From CAWJMF01 sp963843945 (GTDB lineage Bacteria; Vulcanimicrobiota; Vulcanimicrobiia; Vulcanimicrobiales; Vulcanimicrobiaceae), in assembly GCA_963843945.1 (NCBI GenBank), contig CAWJMF010000006.1, forward strand, positions 639,932 to 703,931: a stretch of 64,000 nt of DNA, written 5' to 3'. Both the position numbers and the translations under genes were made by a program. Shown piece by piece: positions 30,687 through 40,953 of the stretch (position 1 is its first letter; every line of letters starts with the position of its first letter). Under the pieces are notes generated by a model. That model was not told where the DNA came from and did not search any database. It worked only from the letters and a program-made list of their open reading frames with translations.

Positions 30687-31743
30687 ATGATCGCTGAACG
30701 TATCCTGATGGGCCTGCTGCTGGGGGGCGTCGCGATCGGCTGCGTCCTGGTTTTGTATCCGTTCCTATCGGCGCTGCTTTGGGCCGGGATTCTGGTGTAC
30801 ACCACCTGGCCGGTGTTCGAGTGGCTGCGCGTCCATCTTCACCTGCGCCGGATGTGGGCCGCCGTGCTGATGGTGACGTTGACCGCCGTGGTCCTGGTGC
30901 TGCCCATCGGTGTCGCAGCACCCGGCAGCGCCGACGACGTTACGCATTTGCGGCATGCCATCATGGACGGACTAAGGGCCGGACTACCGGACTCGCCACT
31001 GTGGGTGTTCGACATCCCGCTGGTGGGCAATACCATCGGCGATCTATGGAATCGCTGGGCGGCCGACATCAGCGTGATGCTGGAAGCGCTGCGTCCTTAC
31101 TTCGGCATTGTCCTTGAGGATGGATTGAGCCTGCTGTTGGGTATCGCCAACGGCGTGCTGATGTTTCTGCTGGCGCTGTTCGTTGCGTTTTTTTTCTATG
31201 TTTATGGCGACCCGATCGCCGCCCGGATGCGTCTGCTTCTTCACCGTATCGCCGGGATGCAGGCCGACCGACTGATCCTGGTCACCGGCGCAACTGTACG
31301 GGGCGTGGTTTATGGCATCCTCGGAACAGCGGTGGTGCAGGGCATCCTGACAGCAATTGGCCTGTGGATTTCAGGTGTCCCACGGCCGGTACTTGTTGGG
31401 CAGCATCGCGGGCCTGTTGGCCGTGCTGCCGATTGGTGCGCCACTGGTGTGGATACCGGCGTCGATTTGGCTGTTGGGCAGCGGCCACCTCGGCTGGGGT
31501 ATCTTTCTGGCGATCTACGGCGTCGGCGCGATCTCCGGCTCCGACAGCTTGATCCGGCCTTGGTTCATCGCTCGGGGGGCGCAGTTGCCGTTCCTGTTAA
31601 CCGTACTGGGCGTATTAGGTGGCGCGCTAGCATTCGGACTGCTGGGAATTTTCCTCGGGCCCGTGTTGCTTGGGATCGGATACACGCTGGTCAACGAGTG
31701 GGCGCGCGGGGCCGACCCCAGCGAGGCAGCAGCGGAAAACTGA
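30687..31743 (+). pseudogene. AI-2E family (PerM-type) membrane permease, one frameshift
   Basis: About 350 residues with the layout of the AI-2 exporter/PerM family: hydrophobic segments at the N-terminus (LLLGGVAIGCVLVLYPFLSA and LLWAGILVYTTWPVFEWL), a long helical middle, VLMFLLALFVAFFFYVYGD, and then the family-typical end. A single extra base at about 31378 shifts the frame after TAIGLWISGVPRP. The next frame continues LLGSIAGLLAVLPIGAPLVW, SDSLIRPWFIARGAQLP and GIFLGPVLLGIGYTLVNEW to the stop at 31743. Substrate unknown for most members. The single break may be a sequence error. Confidence 0.82.
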
Positions 31744-31785
31744 GCCAGGCCACCGGTGTCGCTAGGCCGGGACGGCCGAAGCCTC

Positions 31786-32556
31786 CTACGACGGCAGCAC
31801 GACCATCGTCGCTGCTTCGAGGTCGAAGCTGCCATCGTCCTCGATCGCGAAATGCGCCCGCACCGCATCCGGAGATGAACCCTGCAGGCTCCGGATCGCC
31901 TCGGCATGAAGCTTCGGGGTCCGCGTCCGCGCGATCCAGACCGGGAATTCCATCCGCAGCGTGCGGATCGTGATGCTTTCGAGCGAGAAGCCGGACCGCG
32001 ATAGCGCCGAGACCCATTCCGCCGTGCTGTAATTTCGCACGTGCGACGGATCACGCAGCAGTTCGACAGCCTGCAAATGGGTATCGAGAGTCCGATCCGC
32101 CGGCGCAATGCTGTCGACGAATACCGCCCGACCGGTTATTTTGATGACGCGCCGAGCCTCCCGCAGGCCGGCCTCCATGGCTTGCCAGTGGTGCGCTGTG
32201 AAGCGGCACAGCACGACGTCGAAGGAGCCGCTCTCGAACGGGAGTTTCTCGGCGGCGGCCTGGCGGACGACAACGTTCGTCAGACCCCGCTCTGCCGCCG
32301 TCCGGGCGACTTCATCAAGCATGGTTTGGGTTATGTCGCAGGCGACCACCTGGGCCACCAACGGCGCGGCGCGGTAACTGACGTGGCCGCCACCACACCC
32401 CAGATCCAGCACTCGGGCGGCCTCACGGGTCGCACCTAGTCCGCGCAGTTCAGCTTCGATCTGGTCGAGGTCCGCGCCGGCGCTGTGCACGGCGCTGGTG
32501 ACATAGGCTCGGGCGCGAGACGAATAGTGGGCGGCGGCGAAATTCGGCTGTGACAT
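31786..32556 (-). CDS. Class I SAM-dependent methyltransferase
   Basis: 256-residue methyltransferase of the UbiE/Methyltransf_11 type. Start ATG at 32556 with TGGAGGAA upstream. Motif I is VLDLGCGGGHVSYRA (about residues 46-60), motif II VVACDIT, motif III/IV AEKLPFESGSFDVVLCRFTA, followed by HHWQAMEAGLREARRVIK. There is no signal peptide or membrane segment. The substrate cannot be told; relatives methylate small molecules. It lies convergent with the AI-2E permease gene, 42 bases away, without clear functional linkage. Confidence 0.85.
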   Translation of the reverse strand: MSQPNFAAAHYSSRARAYVTSAVHSAGADLDQIEAELRGLGATREAARVLDLGCGGGHVSYRAAPLVAQVVACDITQTMLDEVARTAAERGLTNVVVRQAAAEKLPFESGSFDVVLCRFTAHHWQAMEAGLREARRVIKITGRAVFVDSIAPADRTLDTHLQAVELLRDPSHVRNYSTAEWVSALSRSGFSLESITIRTLRMEFPVWIARTRTPKLHAEAIRSLQGSSPDAVRAHFAIEDDGSFDLEAATMVVLPS

Positions 32557-32906
32557 GGGGCCGTTCCTCCAGAGCGATCGTGTTTGAACCCGCGTCAACG
32601 TCTATGGATCGTCGTGACGAAGCCGGCCGAAGGGATTGAGGGCCGCTTGCCGGTAGCGATGCATACAGGTGACGGGGCGATCTCGAAAGCTGCACTCGTT
32701 CCAACTTCGGGAATTTTAACGCGGAGAAGGAACGAGAGCCTCGGAGGACGCCTGTGCTCAACCATAGATTCGGCGAGCTTTAGAAGCCTGTGCCCAACAA
32801 CGTCACCGATGTGATTGGTTAGCGTTGGACGGTGCCATCAAGCCTTGAGTAACCTGCGGGGGCCGCACACGAAGCCCCGCGTTTCAATGCCAGCCGCCCG
32901 AGCCGT
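32557..32906. other. Intergenic, no gene seen
   Basis: Between the methyltransferase start and the end of the phosphoesterase gene. Short frames exist but none has a ribosome binding site with protein-like composition. It probably holds the methyltransferase promoter. Confidence 0.35.
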
Positions 32907-34581
32907 TCAACCCGTCAGCTCCAGCACCATTGACGTCGCATGCGCGCGGCCATACTCGTCTGTCGCCCGCACCGAGACACGATGCGTTCCGGTGCCCAAG
33001 TCCCCCGGCAAACCGCCCTGCCAAATGTGGCTCGACTTGCCCGCCTCCACCCACGATTTCTTGGTGTCCCGGTTGCGGTCGTAGACCTCGACCACGAACG
33101 GATCCAATCGTTCCACTTTCGAAAGTCCTCGGTATGGCCGGCCACCGATCGAGACCTCGACCTTCGACCGCGGACCGCCGTCGAAGAAATTCACCACCAG
33201 CCGGGTCGAGGCCACCCGATCGACACTGATCGGTCCCGTCAGCAGCGCACCCGTGTGGTAGTCGCGGATCACGTCGTGGTCCACGCCATGAAGCTGGCTG
33301 TCGAGCATCACCCGCATCTGCCCGCGCGCGGGGTCGTGCGCAGGCACCAATGTCGTGGTGTAGCCCTCCCCATCCACCGACAGGATGTGGAATCCGTTGG
33401 GCGCAGCCATCCGATTGAAGCGCCATCGGGATACCGCGGGCATCAAACGGACCCGACCACCAACTTCCGGAAACTGCCGCCAGGATGTGATGATGATGCA
33501 CGCCCCCCGGCTGACCATCGGCCGCATAGCCATCGGCCGCGCCAAAATACCAATGCTCATTGGTATGGGTGTGTCCGCAAAAGCTGACCGTGTTTGCATG
33601 AGTGCCGATCGAGGCCAGGAAATCCTTTATGTCAACAGTATTGTTTGCCGCATCCGTCGCCGCGAGCGTCTTCAGGGGAATGTGGAAGCTGATCACCACT
33701 AGGCTGTCGCGTGGTACGTTCGCCAGCACGTTGCGCACAAAGCCCAACTGCCGCTCGCCGAAATAGCCGCGATATTTCCCGGACCCATTCGGCCTTGCTG
33801 AATCGGTGCCGAAGTAGTCGACATTGTCCAGCAGGATGAATGTCGCTCTGCCATATTGGAACGCATGCCACCGGGCACCGAACACCCGCTTGAAGGTCTC
33901 GGCCGCATGCGTGTTGTCCGGCGCCTCGAGGTTCATGTCATGGTTGCCGCGGCAGTTGAACCAGGGCAGCCCAATCGTGCCCACGATGCGGTTGTACCGC
34001 GGATAGTACGACAGATCGTCAAACATGATGTCGCCGTGAGTGATGCCGAACGCCGCCGCCGAAGCATTGACGATGGATACCACGTCATCGCGAATATAAC
34101 CGACTTCATTCAGGCTTTCCGGCTGAGGATCGGTGAATAGCACCGCATCGAACTGAGCCGTTTCTTGCCTCCGGCGCAGCGCGAAGTCGATGCTCGCCGG
34201 CAGCGGCCCGGTCGGCGCCAAGCCGGCGAAGCGAAACCCAAGGTCCGGCGAGCCGTCGGGCGCGTGCACGTAAGCGAAATGCGGTAGGTTGGTAGCCGGA
34301 TCGACCGGGAGCGCCCACCCCGCCGGCTTGATGACGAACACCGAGTCGCCATCACCCACCGGTAGCGACCAGCTTCCGTCGGCACCGGTCTTTACCACCT
34401 CCAACCCGTTCGAGACCATAACGCCGGGGACGCCAGTGCGGGGACTGCTGTCAGCATCAAACACTGTCCCTCGCGCTGTCGCTGCCGTTCCCTGGGCCAG
34501 CGCCGGAACGGCGGTCAATGCCAGGACGGCGGCTCCAGCCATCACGTCGCGGCGGGTAGGCAACGGCATCTCCTGCGCCAT
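32907..34581 (-). pseudogene. Exported calcineurin-like metallophosphoesterase, one frameshift
   Basis: Phosphodiesterase or phosphatase of the calcineurin fold, about 557 residues. The N-terminus has a TAT-type signal (RRDVMAGAAVLALTAVPALA), implying export of the folded enzyme. A beta-sandwich segment (about 35-130) precedes the catalytic domain. Metal ligands are visible in order: LFTDPQPES, HGDIMFDD, CRGNHDMN, ISFHIPL and CGHTHTNEH. At about 33425 one extra base moves the frame, and the neighbouring frame continues PNGFHILSVDGEGYTTTLVP to RATDEYGRAHATSMVLELTG at 32907. All catalytic residues precede the break. The substrate is unknown; relatives with this N- and C-terminal layout occur in many proteobacteria. 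Confidence 0.82.
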
Positions 34582-34982
34582 CGTCGGTGTCCTCCCTCAA
34601 GTCTTTCGTGGCGGGCCGCGACTAACACGTCGATAGCTGATTAGTCACCTCAGCGGCGCCCTCGTCAGTTGCTAGTCGAGCTGATCGATACTCCATGGGC
34701 GCTCCCCGACATCGTCCCTAGGGAGTGGATATAATTCAAGCAGACCGTGCGAAAACCGACCCTGAAGGGATTCCGGCGCGGTCGCACCGAATAGGCTCGC
34801 GCCATGACCTCCCTTGGCTTCTGGTAACGGGTCAGACCTGATCGCTCATTGCAGTCTGAAATTTTGATGACAATCGGCCCACCACCGATCAGCCGGATGA
34901 ACGGAATCGTCATCACTTCGTTTGAACAGAGTCAGGTTCTTGCGTCCTGTGGCTACTGGGGACGTCTGTCAGGGAGTGTCCT
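34582..34982. other. Intergenic, no gene seen
   Basis: Separates the minus-strand phosphoesterase from the plus-strand cupin. An 83-residue minus-strand frame (34665-34916) has no recognisable features and I do not support it. Base composition drops toward 34900, consistent with a promoter for the cupin gene. Confidence 0.35.
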
Positions 34983-35504
34983 ATGAAGCGTGAAATGCCG
35001 CCGAACGTCTCATTCCTTTCAGGACGGGACACTGCGCCAGCATACTGGATGTATAACATCTTGTGGGTTCCGTTGATCGAAGGGCACCAGACCGCAGGTA
35101 GCTTCTCGGTCATTGAGCAGTGGATGCGAAAAGATTCTGGGGCCCTTGTGCCGCACGTTCATAATTTTTGTGATGAATGGTTTTACATGATTGAAGGTGC
35201 GATAGATTTTACAGTTTCTGGCGAGCGTGTGCCTGCCAGGTCGGGCGAAAACGTATGGGTCGCTCGCGGAACAGTTCATTCATTCGTCGTAACCAGCGAC
35301 GTCTGCCATGTCCTTAACGGCTACACGCCGGGTGGCTTTGAACAGGTGATCAAGCATCTTGCTCGGCCGGCGGATCGACGCGAGTTGCCACCGGAGACAT
35401 TGCCACCCCCGGATGAAAGAACGTTACAGCTGATTTTCAATAATTACTGGACGTGCGAAGCCGGCGCCGGCTGGGAGCAGACAAATGATGATCCAAGAAT
35501 GTGA
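34983..35504 (+). CDS. Cupin domain protein
   Basis: 173-residue single-domain cupin. Motif 1 is PHVHNFCDEWFYMIEGAIDF, with His, His and Glu as probable metal ligands. Motif 2 lies at GENVWVARGTVHSFVV, with the fourth ligand His. The C-terminal 60 residues are helical with Pro-rich stretches. A quercetinase-like dioxygenase, isomerase or sugar-binding role is possible; nothing in the context decides. GC content is lower than in neighbouring genes (many AT-rich codons), which hints at horizontal acquisition. It stands alone, with no operon partner. Confidence 0.8.
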   Translation: MKREMPPNVSFLSGRDTAPAYWMYNILWVPLIEGHQTAGSFSVIEQWMRKDSGALVPHVHNFCDEWFYMIEGAIDFTVSGERVPARSGENVWVARGTVHSFVVTSDVCHVLNGYTPGGFEQVIKHLARPADRRELPPETLPPPDERTLQLIFNNYWTCEAGAGWEQTNDDPRM

Positions 35505-35807
35505 AATGTAAGGTCCGCTTAAGGCCGATTGCGATAAAACACGCAGGGCCGGAGCCTCACCACCCCGGGGAGACCTGCTTTTACACGGTCTTCAGGGTTT
35601 GCATCCGATTTTGGGTTCGTTCGGAAACTTGCCGACGCGAGCCTGGTAAGCGCGTGCGCTCGCTGAGCTACAGGCGGCGATCGCTTTCTGGCAGAGACAA
35701 CGGTGACCCTCGAACCTTGCGATGGAAAAAGGATCTAGTCAAAAAAACCGCCGCCGTGAGCAGAGGGCACCAACTGTCGGTTTCTCTCCAGTGACGGGAC
35801 ACTGGGT
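35505..35807. other. Intergenic, no gene seen
   Basis: Lies between the convergent cupin and JmjC-like genes. No hairpin with a T-run was found that would count as a bidirectional terminator, and no protein-like frame. Confidence 0.3.
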
Positions 35808-36542
35808 TCAACCGTTCGTGAACGCGCCGAGAAAATTGGTGAATGAAACGCTTATCGATACATCCAGCGCTCGCACGTGGTGCCACCAGCCAAACGGGAT
35901 GAACAGCGCCTCACCGGGATTGAGGTCGAAGACAAATTTGTCGGCGTAACGATAAAGCGGATGGCGGACGAAGTCCGGCTGCTCGCAATCGACCTCGCCG
36001 AAAACGCCGACGCGATTATATACCAGTGCTTTCTGCGCCGCGGGAATTATCGTCACTCGCTTCCGGCCGTGGACCTGTGCCAGGATGATGTCCGCCGTGT
36101 CATGATGCAGCGGCGTCACCGTGCCGCCCGGGCCAAACCAGAAGAAAACGAAACCATCCCGCCGGTTATCCAGATAGTCCGGAAAGATTACAATATCGTC
36201 GTACAGACGCTTGGCGCTCTCTGTCCGCATGAACTCGTTCTGTGCAACGAGGTAAAAGTCATTCGTCTGGCCCGCGTTTTTGATTTTTGTCACGTAGTCG
36301 CCGAAGCGCATGGTGGTGCGCCGGTCGTCGGAGCGGACTTCATAGTGGGCGTCCGAGTTACGTCCTGCCATCACCTGAACCATTTCGTCGCCGCAGATCT
36401 GATCCAGGTAATCAGGGTTCCACCTAGTCATCGCCGCCCAGTCCTTCATTCCCCCGACAAGGATGACCGGCCGGTTCCCGTCCCGGTAACGGGCGAAAAA
36501 TTCCTCCCTTGACAGGGACTGACGGCGTTCGATCATTGTCAT
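35808..36542 (-). CDS. JmjC/cupin_8-type putative Fe(II)/2-oxoglutarate oxygenase
   Basis: 244-residue protein with a JmjC-like double-stranded beta-helix. The N-terminal ERRQSLSREEFFARYRDGNR and RPVILVGGMKDWAAMTRW are the usual lead-in of cupin_8 proteins. Metal ligands appear as PLHHDTADIILAQVHGRK (HxD) and WWHHVRALDVS (distal His), with FFWFGPGGTVTPLHHD typical for hydroxylases. These enzymes hydroxylate amino-acid side chains or small molecules. The ATG at 36542 is likely but its ribosome binding site is weak. No partner gene in the same direction. Confidence 0.8.
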   Translation of the reverse strand: MTMIERRQSLSREEFFARYRDGNRPVILVGGMKDWAAMTRWNPDYLDQICGDEMVQVMAGRNSDAHYEVRSDDRRTTMRFGDYVTKIKNAGQTNDFYLVAQNEFMRTESAKRLYDDIVIFPDYLDNRRDGFVFFWFGPGGTVTPLHHDTADIILAQVHGRKRVTIIPAAQKALVYNRVGVFGEVDCEQPDFVRHPLYRYADKFVFDLNPGEALFIPFGWWHHVRALDVSISVSFTNFLGAFTNG

Positions 36543-36726
36543 ACTCGCATGAAAGCAGCCGGCCAACCTGGTTTTTGACCATCAGCGGGCTTGCTAGCTT
36601 GACGATGCGTGAGAAGGCAAGCTTGATCCGGGTCCGGCGCCTCGATTTACCGATCCCACAGCACAAGGACATACGCGGGGTGGGATGTTTGTGCGGCCGA
36701 GACACGCGTGCGCTCGCCACGGGACC

Positions 36727-37560
36727 CTACCTGGGCGCGGCCCCGATCAGTCGCAGCCGCAGGTAGCGCGAGATCGTGTCGATCGTGGCAACGGAGATCA
36801 GGATCAGAACGATGATATATGCCACCTGATCCCAGGCATTAATCTGAATCCGCTCCGCCAGCCGCAGCCCGATGCCGCCGGCGCCGACTAGGCCCAGAAT
36901 TGTCGCCTCGCGGGAATTGGACTCGATGGAATAAAGTGCCTGACTGATCATTACCGGCTCGACCTGCGGCAGCACGGCGAAGCGCAGCCGGCCGACGAAG
37001 CCAGCCCCGACCGCGACGATGCCCTCAACCTGGTTGCGGTCAATGTTCTCCACCGCTTCGGCGAAAAGTTTTGCCAATACACCGGTTTCAGCAACTGCGA
37101 TGGCCATAATGCCGGCGATCGGACCCAGGCCCATCGCTCGGACGAAAACCAGCGCCCAGATCAACTGGTCCAGCCCGCGCAAACCATCGAACAGCCGGCG
37201 CGTGCAGAAACGAAACACCCGTTGCGGGATAACGTTGCGGGCGCCGAGGAAGCCCAGCGGCACAGCAAACACCATCGCCAGCATCGTCCCTACATACGCC
37301 ATCGCGACCGTCTCCAGCATCGAGCGCCAGAGTTCGGCGTGATCCCATTCCGCGATGCCCGTCCAGTTCAGCATCAGCCGCACGATCACCCAAACCTTCG
37401 GCAGGCTGGTGAAGATACGGCCGAGATCGAACACCCACATCAAATACAACAGATAGCCGAATACGCCGGCCACCAGCAGCCAGCGTGGCCAACCGCTGCC
37501 GCGGAACGCCTCGGGATGGCGTGCGCGTTCGGCGCCGATGTCCAGCGTCGCGCCACTCAT
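36727..37560 (-). CDS. phnE: Phosphonate-type ABC transporter permease
   Basis: 277-residue inner-membrane permease of the PhnE group, intact. It has about six hydrophobic segments, and the EAA loop reads VEGIVAVGAGFVGRLRF, followed by NSREATILGLVGAGGIGLRL, typical for PhnE. It is the last gene of a minus-strand operon phnC(remnant)-phnD-phnE-phnE. Its ATG overlaps the stop of the preceding permease by 4 bases (ATGA). It would import phosphonate, phosphite or phosphate esters together with the binding protein and ATPase. No C-P lyase genes are in the window, so the substrate is open. Confidence 0.87.
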   Translation of the reverse strand: MSGATLDIGAERARHPEAFRGSGWPRWLLVAGVFGYLLYLMWVFDLGRIFTSLPKVWVIVRLMLNWTGIAEWDHAELWRSMLETVAMAYVGTMLAMVFAVPLGFLGARNVIPQRVFRFCTRRLFDGLRGLDQLIWALVFVRAMGLGPIAGIMAIAVAETGVLAKLFAEAVENIDRNQVEGIVAVGAGFVGRLRFAVLPQVEPVMISQALYSIESNSREATILGLVGAGGIGLRLAERIQINAWDQVAYIIVLILISVATIDTISRYLRLRLIGAAPR

Positions 37561-38532
37561 GAGGCTGGGATAGCAAAGGAGGGGGATCCGATGAAGCGAT
37601 GGCGGATTCGTTCCGATGCCAGGTCGATAGCGACGACGATCAGCAGGATCAGGATGACGATCGCGCTGACCTCCTCATAGATGTTAAAGCTGATCACGCG
37701 CTTCAGCTCCTGCCCGATACCGCCGGCACCGACGAAGCCGATGATGGTGGAGGAGCGGACGTTGATCTCGAACCGCAACAGCCCATAGCTAAGGAAACCG
37801 GGCATAACCTGCGGCACGACGCCGTAGCGGATCTGCGCCAGCCAGGAACCGCCGACCGATCGGATACCCTCGACCGGGCGCAGGTCGGCATTTTCATTCA
37901 ATTCACAGAACAGCTTTCCCAAGCGCGCCGGTGGTATGACGCGGCGATTGCAACGATGCCGGCCAGCGGGCCGATGCCGAAGGGCCAGACCAGGATGAAG
38001 GCGAGCACGATCTGAGGGATGGTACGCATCAGTTCCAGCAGGCGGCGGGTGACGATGACGATCACGCGACTGCCGACGAAGGTGCGGGTCGCCGGAAAGG
38101 CCAGTGCGAAAGCGGCGGCAAAGCCCAGCGCCGTGGCAAGGATCGCCATCTGAATGGTCTGCCACAACAGCGAAACATAGACATTGATCCGATAGAACCA
38201 GTAAGCGATGGACTGTGGTTCCTTCACCCCGCCGAACAGATGTGGCAACGCCAGAACAGCCACCGGGCCGGCGCGCGGATTCGGCTCGATGGAAAACAAT
38301 TTGCCGAAATACTCGCCGATGCGGGGGAAGCCCACGGCGATTTTTTCCGGGGAGAAAGCCGGTCCAGCCGGCGGCGACGACGAACAGCAGGATGGCGGCG
38401 GCGAAGGTCAGCAGCGACTCGGTCTGACGTGACCGGCGCAGCGCACCGAAACGCTGCTGGAACAGCCGGTAGGAAGGGTCGCCCGTGGGGTCGTCGAGCG
38501 CGGTCACGTCGGCAGTGATCAGGCGCGGTCAT
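37557..38532 (-). pseudogene. phnE: Second phosphonate-type permease, frameshifted
   Basis: A second PhnE-like permease. The N-terminal part runs ALRRSRQTESLLTFAAAILL and FVVAAGWTGFLP. The frame changes at about 38345 and continues NVYVSLLWQTIQMAILATAL, SRVIVIVTRRLLELMRTIPQ and IVLAFILVWPFGIGPLAGIV. After another change near 37930 it resumes LGKLFCELNENADLRPVEGI, GFVGAGGIGQEL and IRHRFIGSP to the stop. Two adjacent PhnE subunits commonly form the heterodimeric pore. All conserved blocks exist, so the breaks could be sequence errors. The start is either the ATG at 38532, overlapping phnD, or a GTG at 38507. Confidence 0.8.
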
Positions 38533-39470
38533 GCGGGTGCCGCGTCGCTCGGCCTCGCGCAGTGCGATAATGTCCTGGTAGAGATCGATCGTGGCCGGCG
38601 CGATAGCCGACGCCAGATCCTTGCTCGACCTGCGTCGTAGATATCCTTGTGCGACTTCGGCAGGTCGAGCATGAACGTCGGTGAACGCCGTCTTCAGGCC
38701 GGCGGGCAGGGCGGAGCGCATAGCCCACGGGCCGTTCGGAATCTTGCCGGATTTCCAGATGATGTTGACGTCCGACATTTTCAGCATGCCGCGGTCCACC
38801 ATCGCCGCGCAGTGCGCCTCGGCTATAGCCCTCGTCGATATCGCCCTGGCCAGAGGTCCAGGTGACGCAGGCGTCGTATTGCTTGTTGCAGGACGGCGAC
38901 GATGCCCTGCTCATGGCCGCCGGCAAAACCGGTGCGGGAGAAATAAGCGCCGTCGGTCAGGTCGATGCCCGCGGCTTTAAGCGACGCGCTCGGGATCAGG
39001 TAGCCGGAAGTGGAGTTCGGGTCGGCCCAGGCGAGCGAGTGGCCCTTCATCTGCTCGATCGAGGTGATGCCGGAATCCTTCCGCGTGATCATGACGGAGA
39101 TGTAGAAGATGGTGCCGTCCTTCTCCTGCGGCACGACGATCGGGCTCGACGCACTTGCAGTCCAGCCAGGTGCCGGCAAAGGCCGAGGGGCCGAACTCGG
39201 CGAGATCGAGCTGGCCGGCGGCCATCGCCTGCATCACGCCGGCATAGTCGGCGGCCGGATACAGGTTACTGGGATACCGAAGTTTCTCCTGCAGCAGGTG
39301 CTGGAACCCATCGTAGCGTGCCAGGCGGGCTGGAGGTGTTCTCGCCGCCCAGCAGGCCGATGCGGAATTCCTTGACCTGCTGTTTCCAGTCCTGCGCATA
39401 GGCCGCCAGCGGGCGGCGGTCAGCGCGAGCGCGACGAGCGCTAGGCGAACTGATCGATGCGGCGGAACAT
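38519..39470 (-). pseudogene. phnD: Phosphonate-type periplasmic binding protein, frameshifted
   Basis: Substrate-binding protein of the PhnD family. The signal peptide begins MFRRIDQFA and continues, after a frame change, LALVALALTAA. Mature segments in successive frames are RYPSNLYPAADYAGVMQAMA, GQLDLAEFGPSAFAGTW, GTIFYISVMITRKDSGITSI, HSLAWADPNSTSGYLIPSAS, FSRTGFAGGHEQGIVAVL, YDACVTWTSGQGDIDEGYSR, VNIIWKSGKIPNGPWAMRSA and ATIDLYQDIIALREAE. About six frame changes are present. The start has GGGAGTGACC upstream and lies 8 bases after the end of the phnC remnant. Confidence 0.8.
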
Positions 39471-39478
39471 GGCTTTGG

Positions 39479-39860
39479 TCACTCCCAGTCGCCGATACTA
39501 GCCCGCCAGGGCGGCGAGCACGGCCGATGGGCAAGACTAGTGGAGGTGATGCGTTCGTCCAGGGGTTCCTCGTCTGCCTGGCCGATATATCTCGCGCAGC
39601 CACGGCTCGGTCAGGGCTTCGGGCGCGCCAGTCGAAAACGATCCGGCGGTCGACATATCGACAATGCGGCGGCAACAGGCGCGGGCTGTGTCCAGCGTAT
39701 GCAGGTTGGTCAGGACGGTGCGCAGACGGAAATCCTCACCAACGACGCCCCAACACCATCGACGGCGGCGTATACCGAACGTGCCGCTCGATCCAGCGAC
39801 GCGTAGGGCGGCAGCATGACCGCTGCTTTGGTTGGGCAGAGCCAGATTTCCGCCGTGGCC
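39479..39860 (-). pseudogene. phnC: Phosphonate ABC transporter ATP-binding protein, C-terminal remnant
   Basis: Only the last third of a PhnC-type ATPase is recognisable: PYASLD where the D-loop DEP.ASLD should be, then in another frame TVLTNLHTLDTARAC (the H-loop region), RIVDM, GAPEALTEPWLREIYR and, after one extra base, QADEEPLDERITSTS to a TGA at 39479-39481. I could find no Walker A or signature motif upstream, and the sequence 39860-40100 has no matching blocks. Unlike its downstream partners, this gene seems truly truncated, which would leave the importer without its ATPase. Confidence 0.55.
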
Positions 39861-40201
39861 GCGTCAATCCAGTTCAACGCAACGGCGTGAATTGTTCGGG
39901 GCCTCCGGCACCTCGTCCGGGGGCGCAACTCGGACGGCGGGCAAACTAATGTAATCCCGCGCCGCTGGATGGCGCGACCGCCGCGGCCCTAAGCAGCCTG
40001 CCGGCGCACGCAATGACCTGATCCGGCTCCTGACGTGGAAGCGCCGCCGGGACAACCGCGGCGGCGCCACCATGTATAGGGTCCAATTAACGACCGACCA
40101 CAACCCCTAGCGGTCGGTACGGAGGGTTATCCACATTATTTTGTGCTAGCGCTCTCGATTTCCCGTTGACCGTCCAGTCGGCCAACGGATAGGTCGGAAG
40201 T
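39861..40201. other. Intergenic between truncated phnC and minC
   Basis: Holds the minC promoter region; the sequence just before minC (40120-40160) is the least GC-rich part. I found no trace of the missing N-terminal part of phnC here. Confidence 0.35.
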
Positions 40202-40939
40202 GTGACAACATCAGAGACCAAACCGCTGATCCGACTCCGAGGCCGCTCCATCATGGCGCTGGTTCTGGCGCCGGAAGTGCCGCTGGACAACTGGCTTGAT
40301 GCGCTCGATGCGCAGATGGAACGGTCGCCGAATTTCTTCGACGCCCGTCCGGTCGTGGTCGATCTGGGTGCCATTCCGCGCGAGCAACAGGGCGTGGCGC
40401 AATTCCTCCAGCTTCTGGAACAGCGCGGCATCCGCATCATCGGCACCGAGGGCGCGCACCCGGCCTGGGAGGGGATCGAGGCCTGGGGCCGGCCGATGCC
40501 GGCTTCGGCCAAGCCTGGGCCGTGAGATCGAAGCGCCGGAAATGAAACCGGTCCAGCGCGACCGCCGGACCCGCCGGAACCATCGCCGGTGCACCGGCGC
40601 AGCGACGTCAATACGCTGCTGATCGATCAGCCGGTCCGCTCCGGCCAGTCGGTGGTGTTCGAGCGTGGCGACATCACCGTGCTGGGCTCGGTCGCCTCCG
40701 GCGCCGAAGTCATGGCCGGCGGGTCGGTCCATGTCTACGGAACGTTGCGCGGCCGCGCGATCGCCGGCCTGCGCGGGCAACCCGCGCGCGCGGATTTTCT
40801 GCCAGCAAGCTGCAGGCCGAGCTACTGGCGATCGACGGCGTCTACCAGACCGCCGACGACATGCCCGCCAAGCTGCTGCGGCAAGCCGGTGCAGGCCTGG
40901 CTGGACGGCGAGCAGATGAAAATCTCGGTCCTGGACTGA
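40202..40939 (+). pseudogene. minC: Septum-site determining protein MinC, frameshifted
   Basis: Inhibitor of FtsZ ring assembly, delivered to the poles by MinD. GTG start at 40202. The N-terminal domain is continuous for 107 residues (IRLRGRSIMALVLAPEVPLD, FFDARPVVVDLGAIP). After frame changes, the C-terminal beta-helix appears: LIDQPVRSGQSVVFERGDIT, VLGSVASGAEVMAGGSVHVY, GTLRGRAIAGL, then LGKPVQAWLDGEQMKISVLD or its near equivalent, to 40939. Three or four single-base frame changes. minD starts 14 bases later. Since min genes are normally kept functional, sequence error is the likelier cause. Confidence 0.85.
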
Positions 40940-40953
40940 AGAGGGAGACGCAG

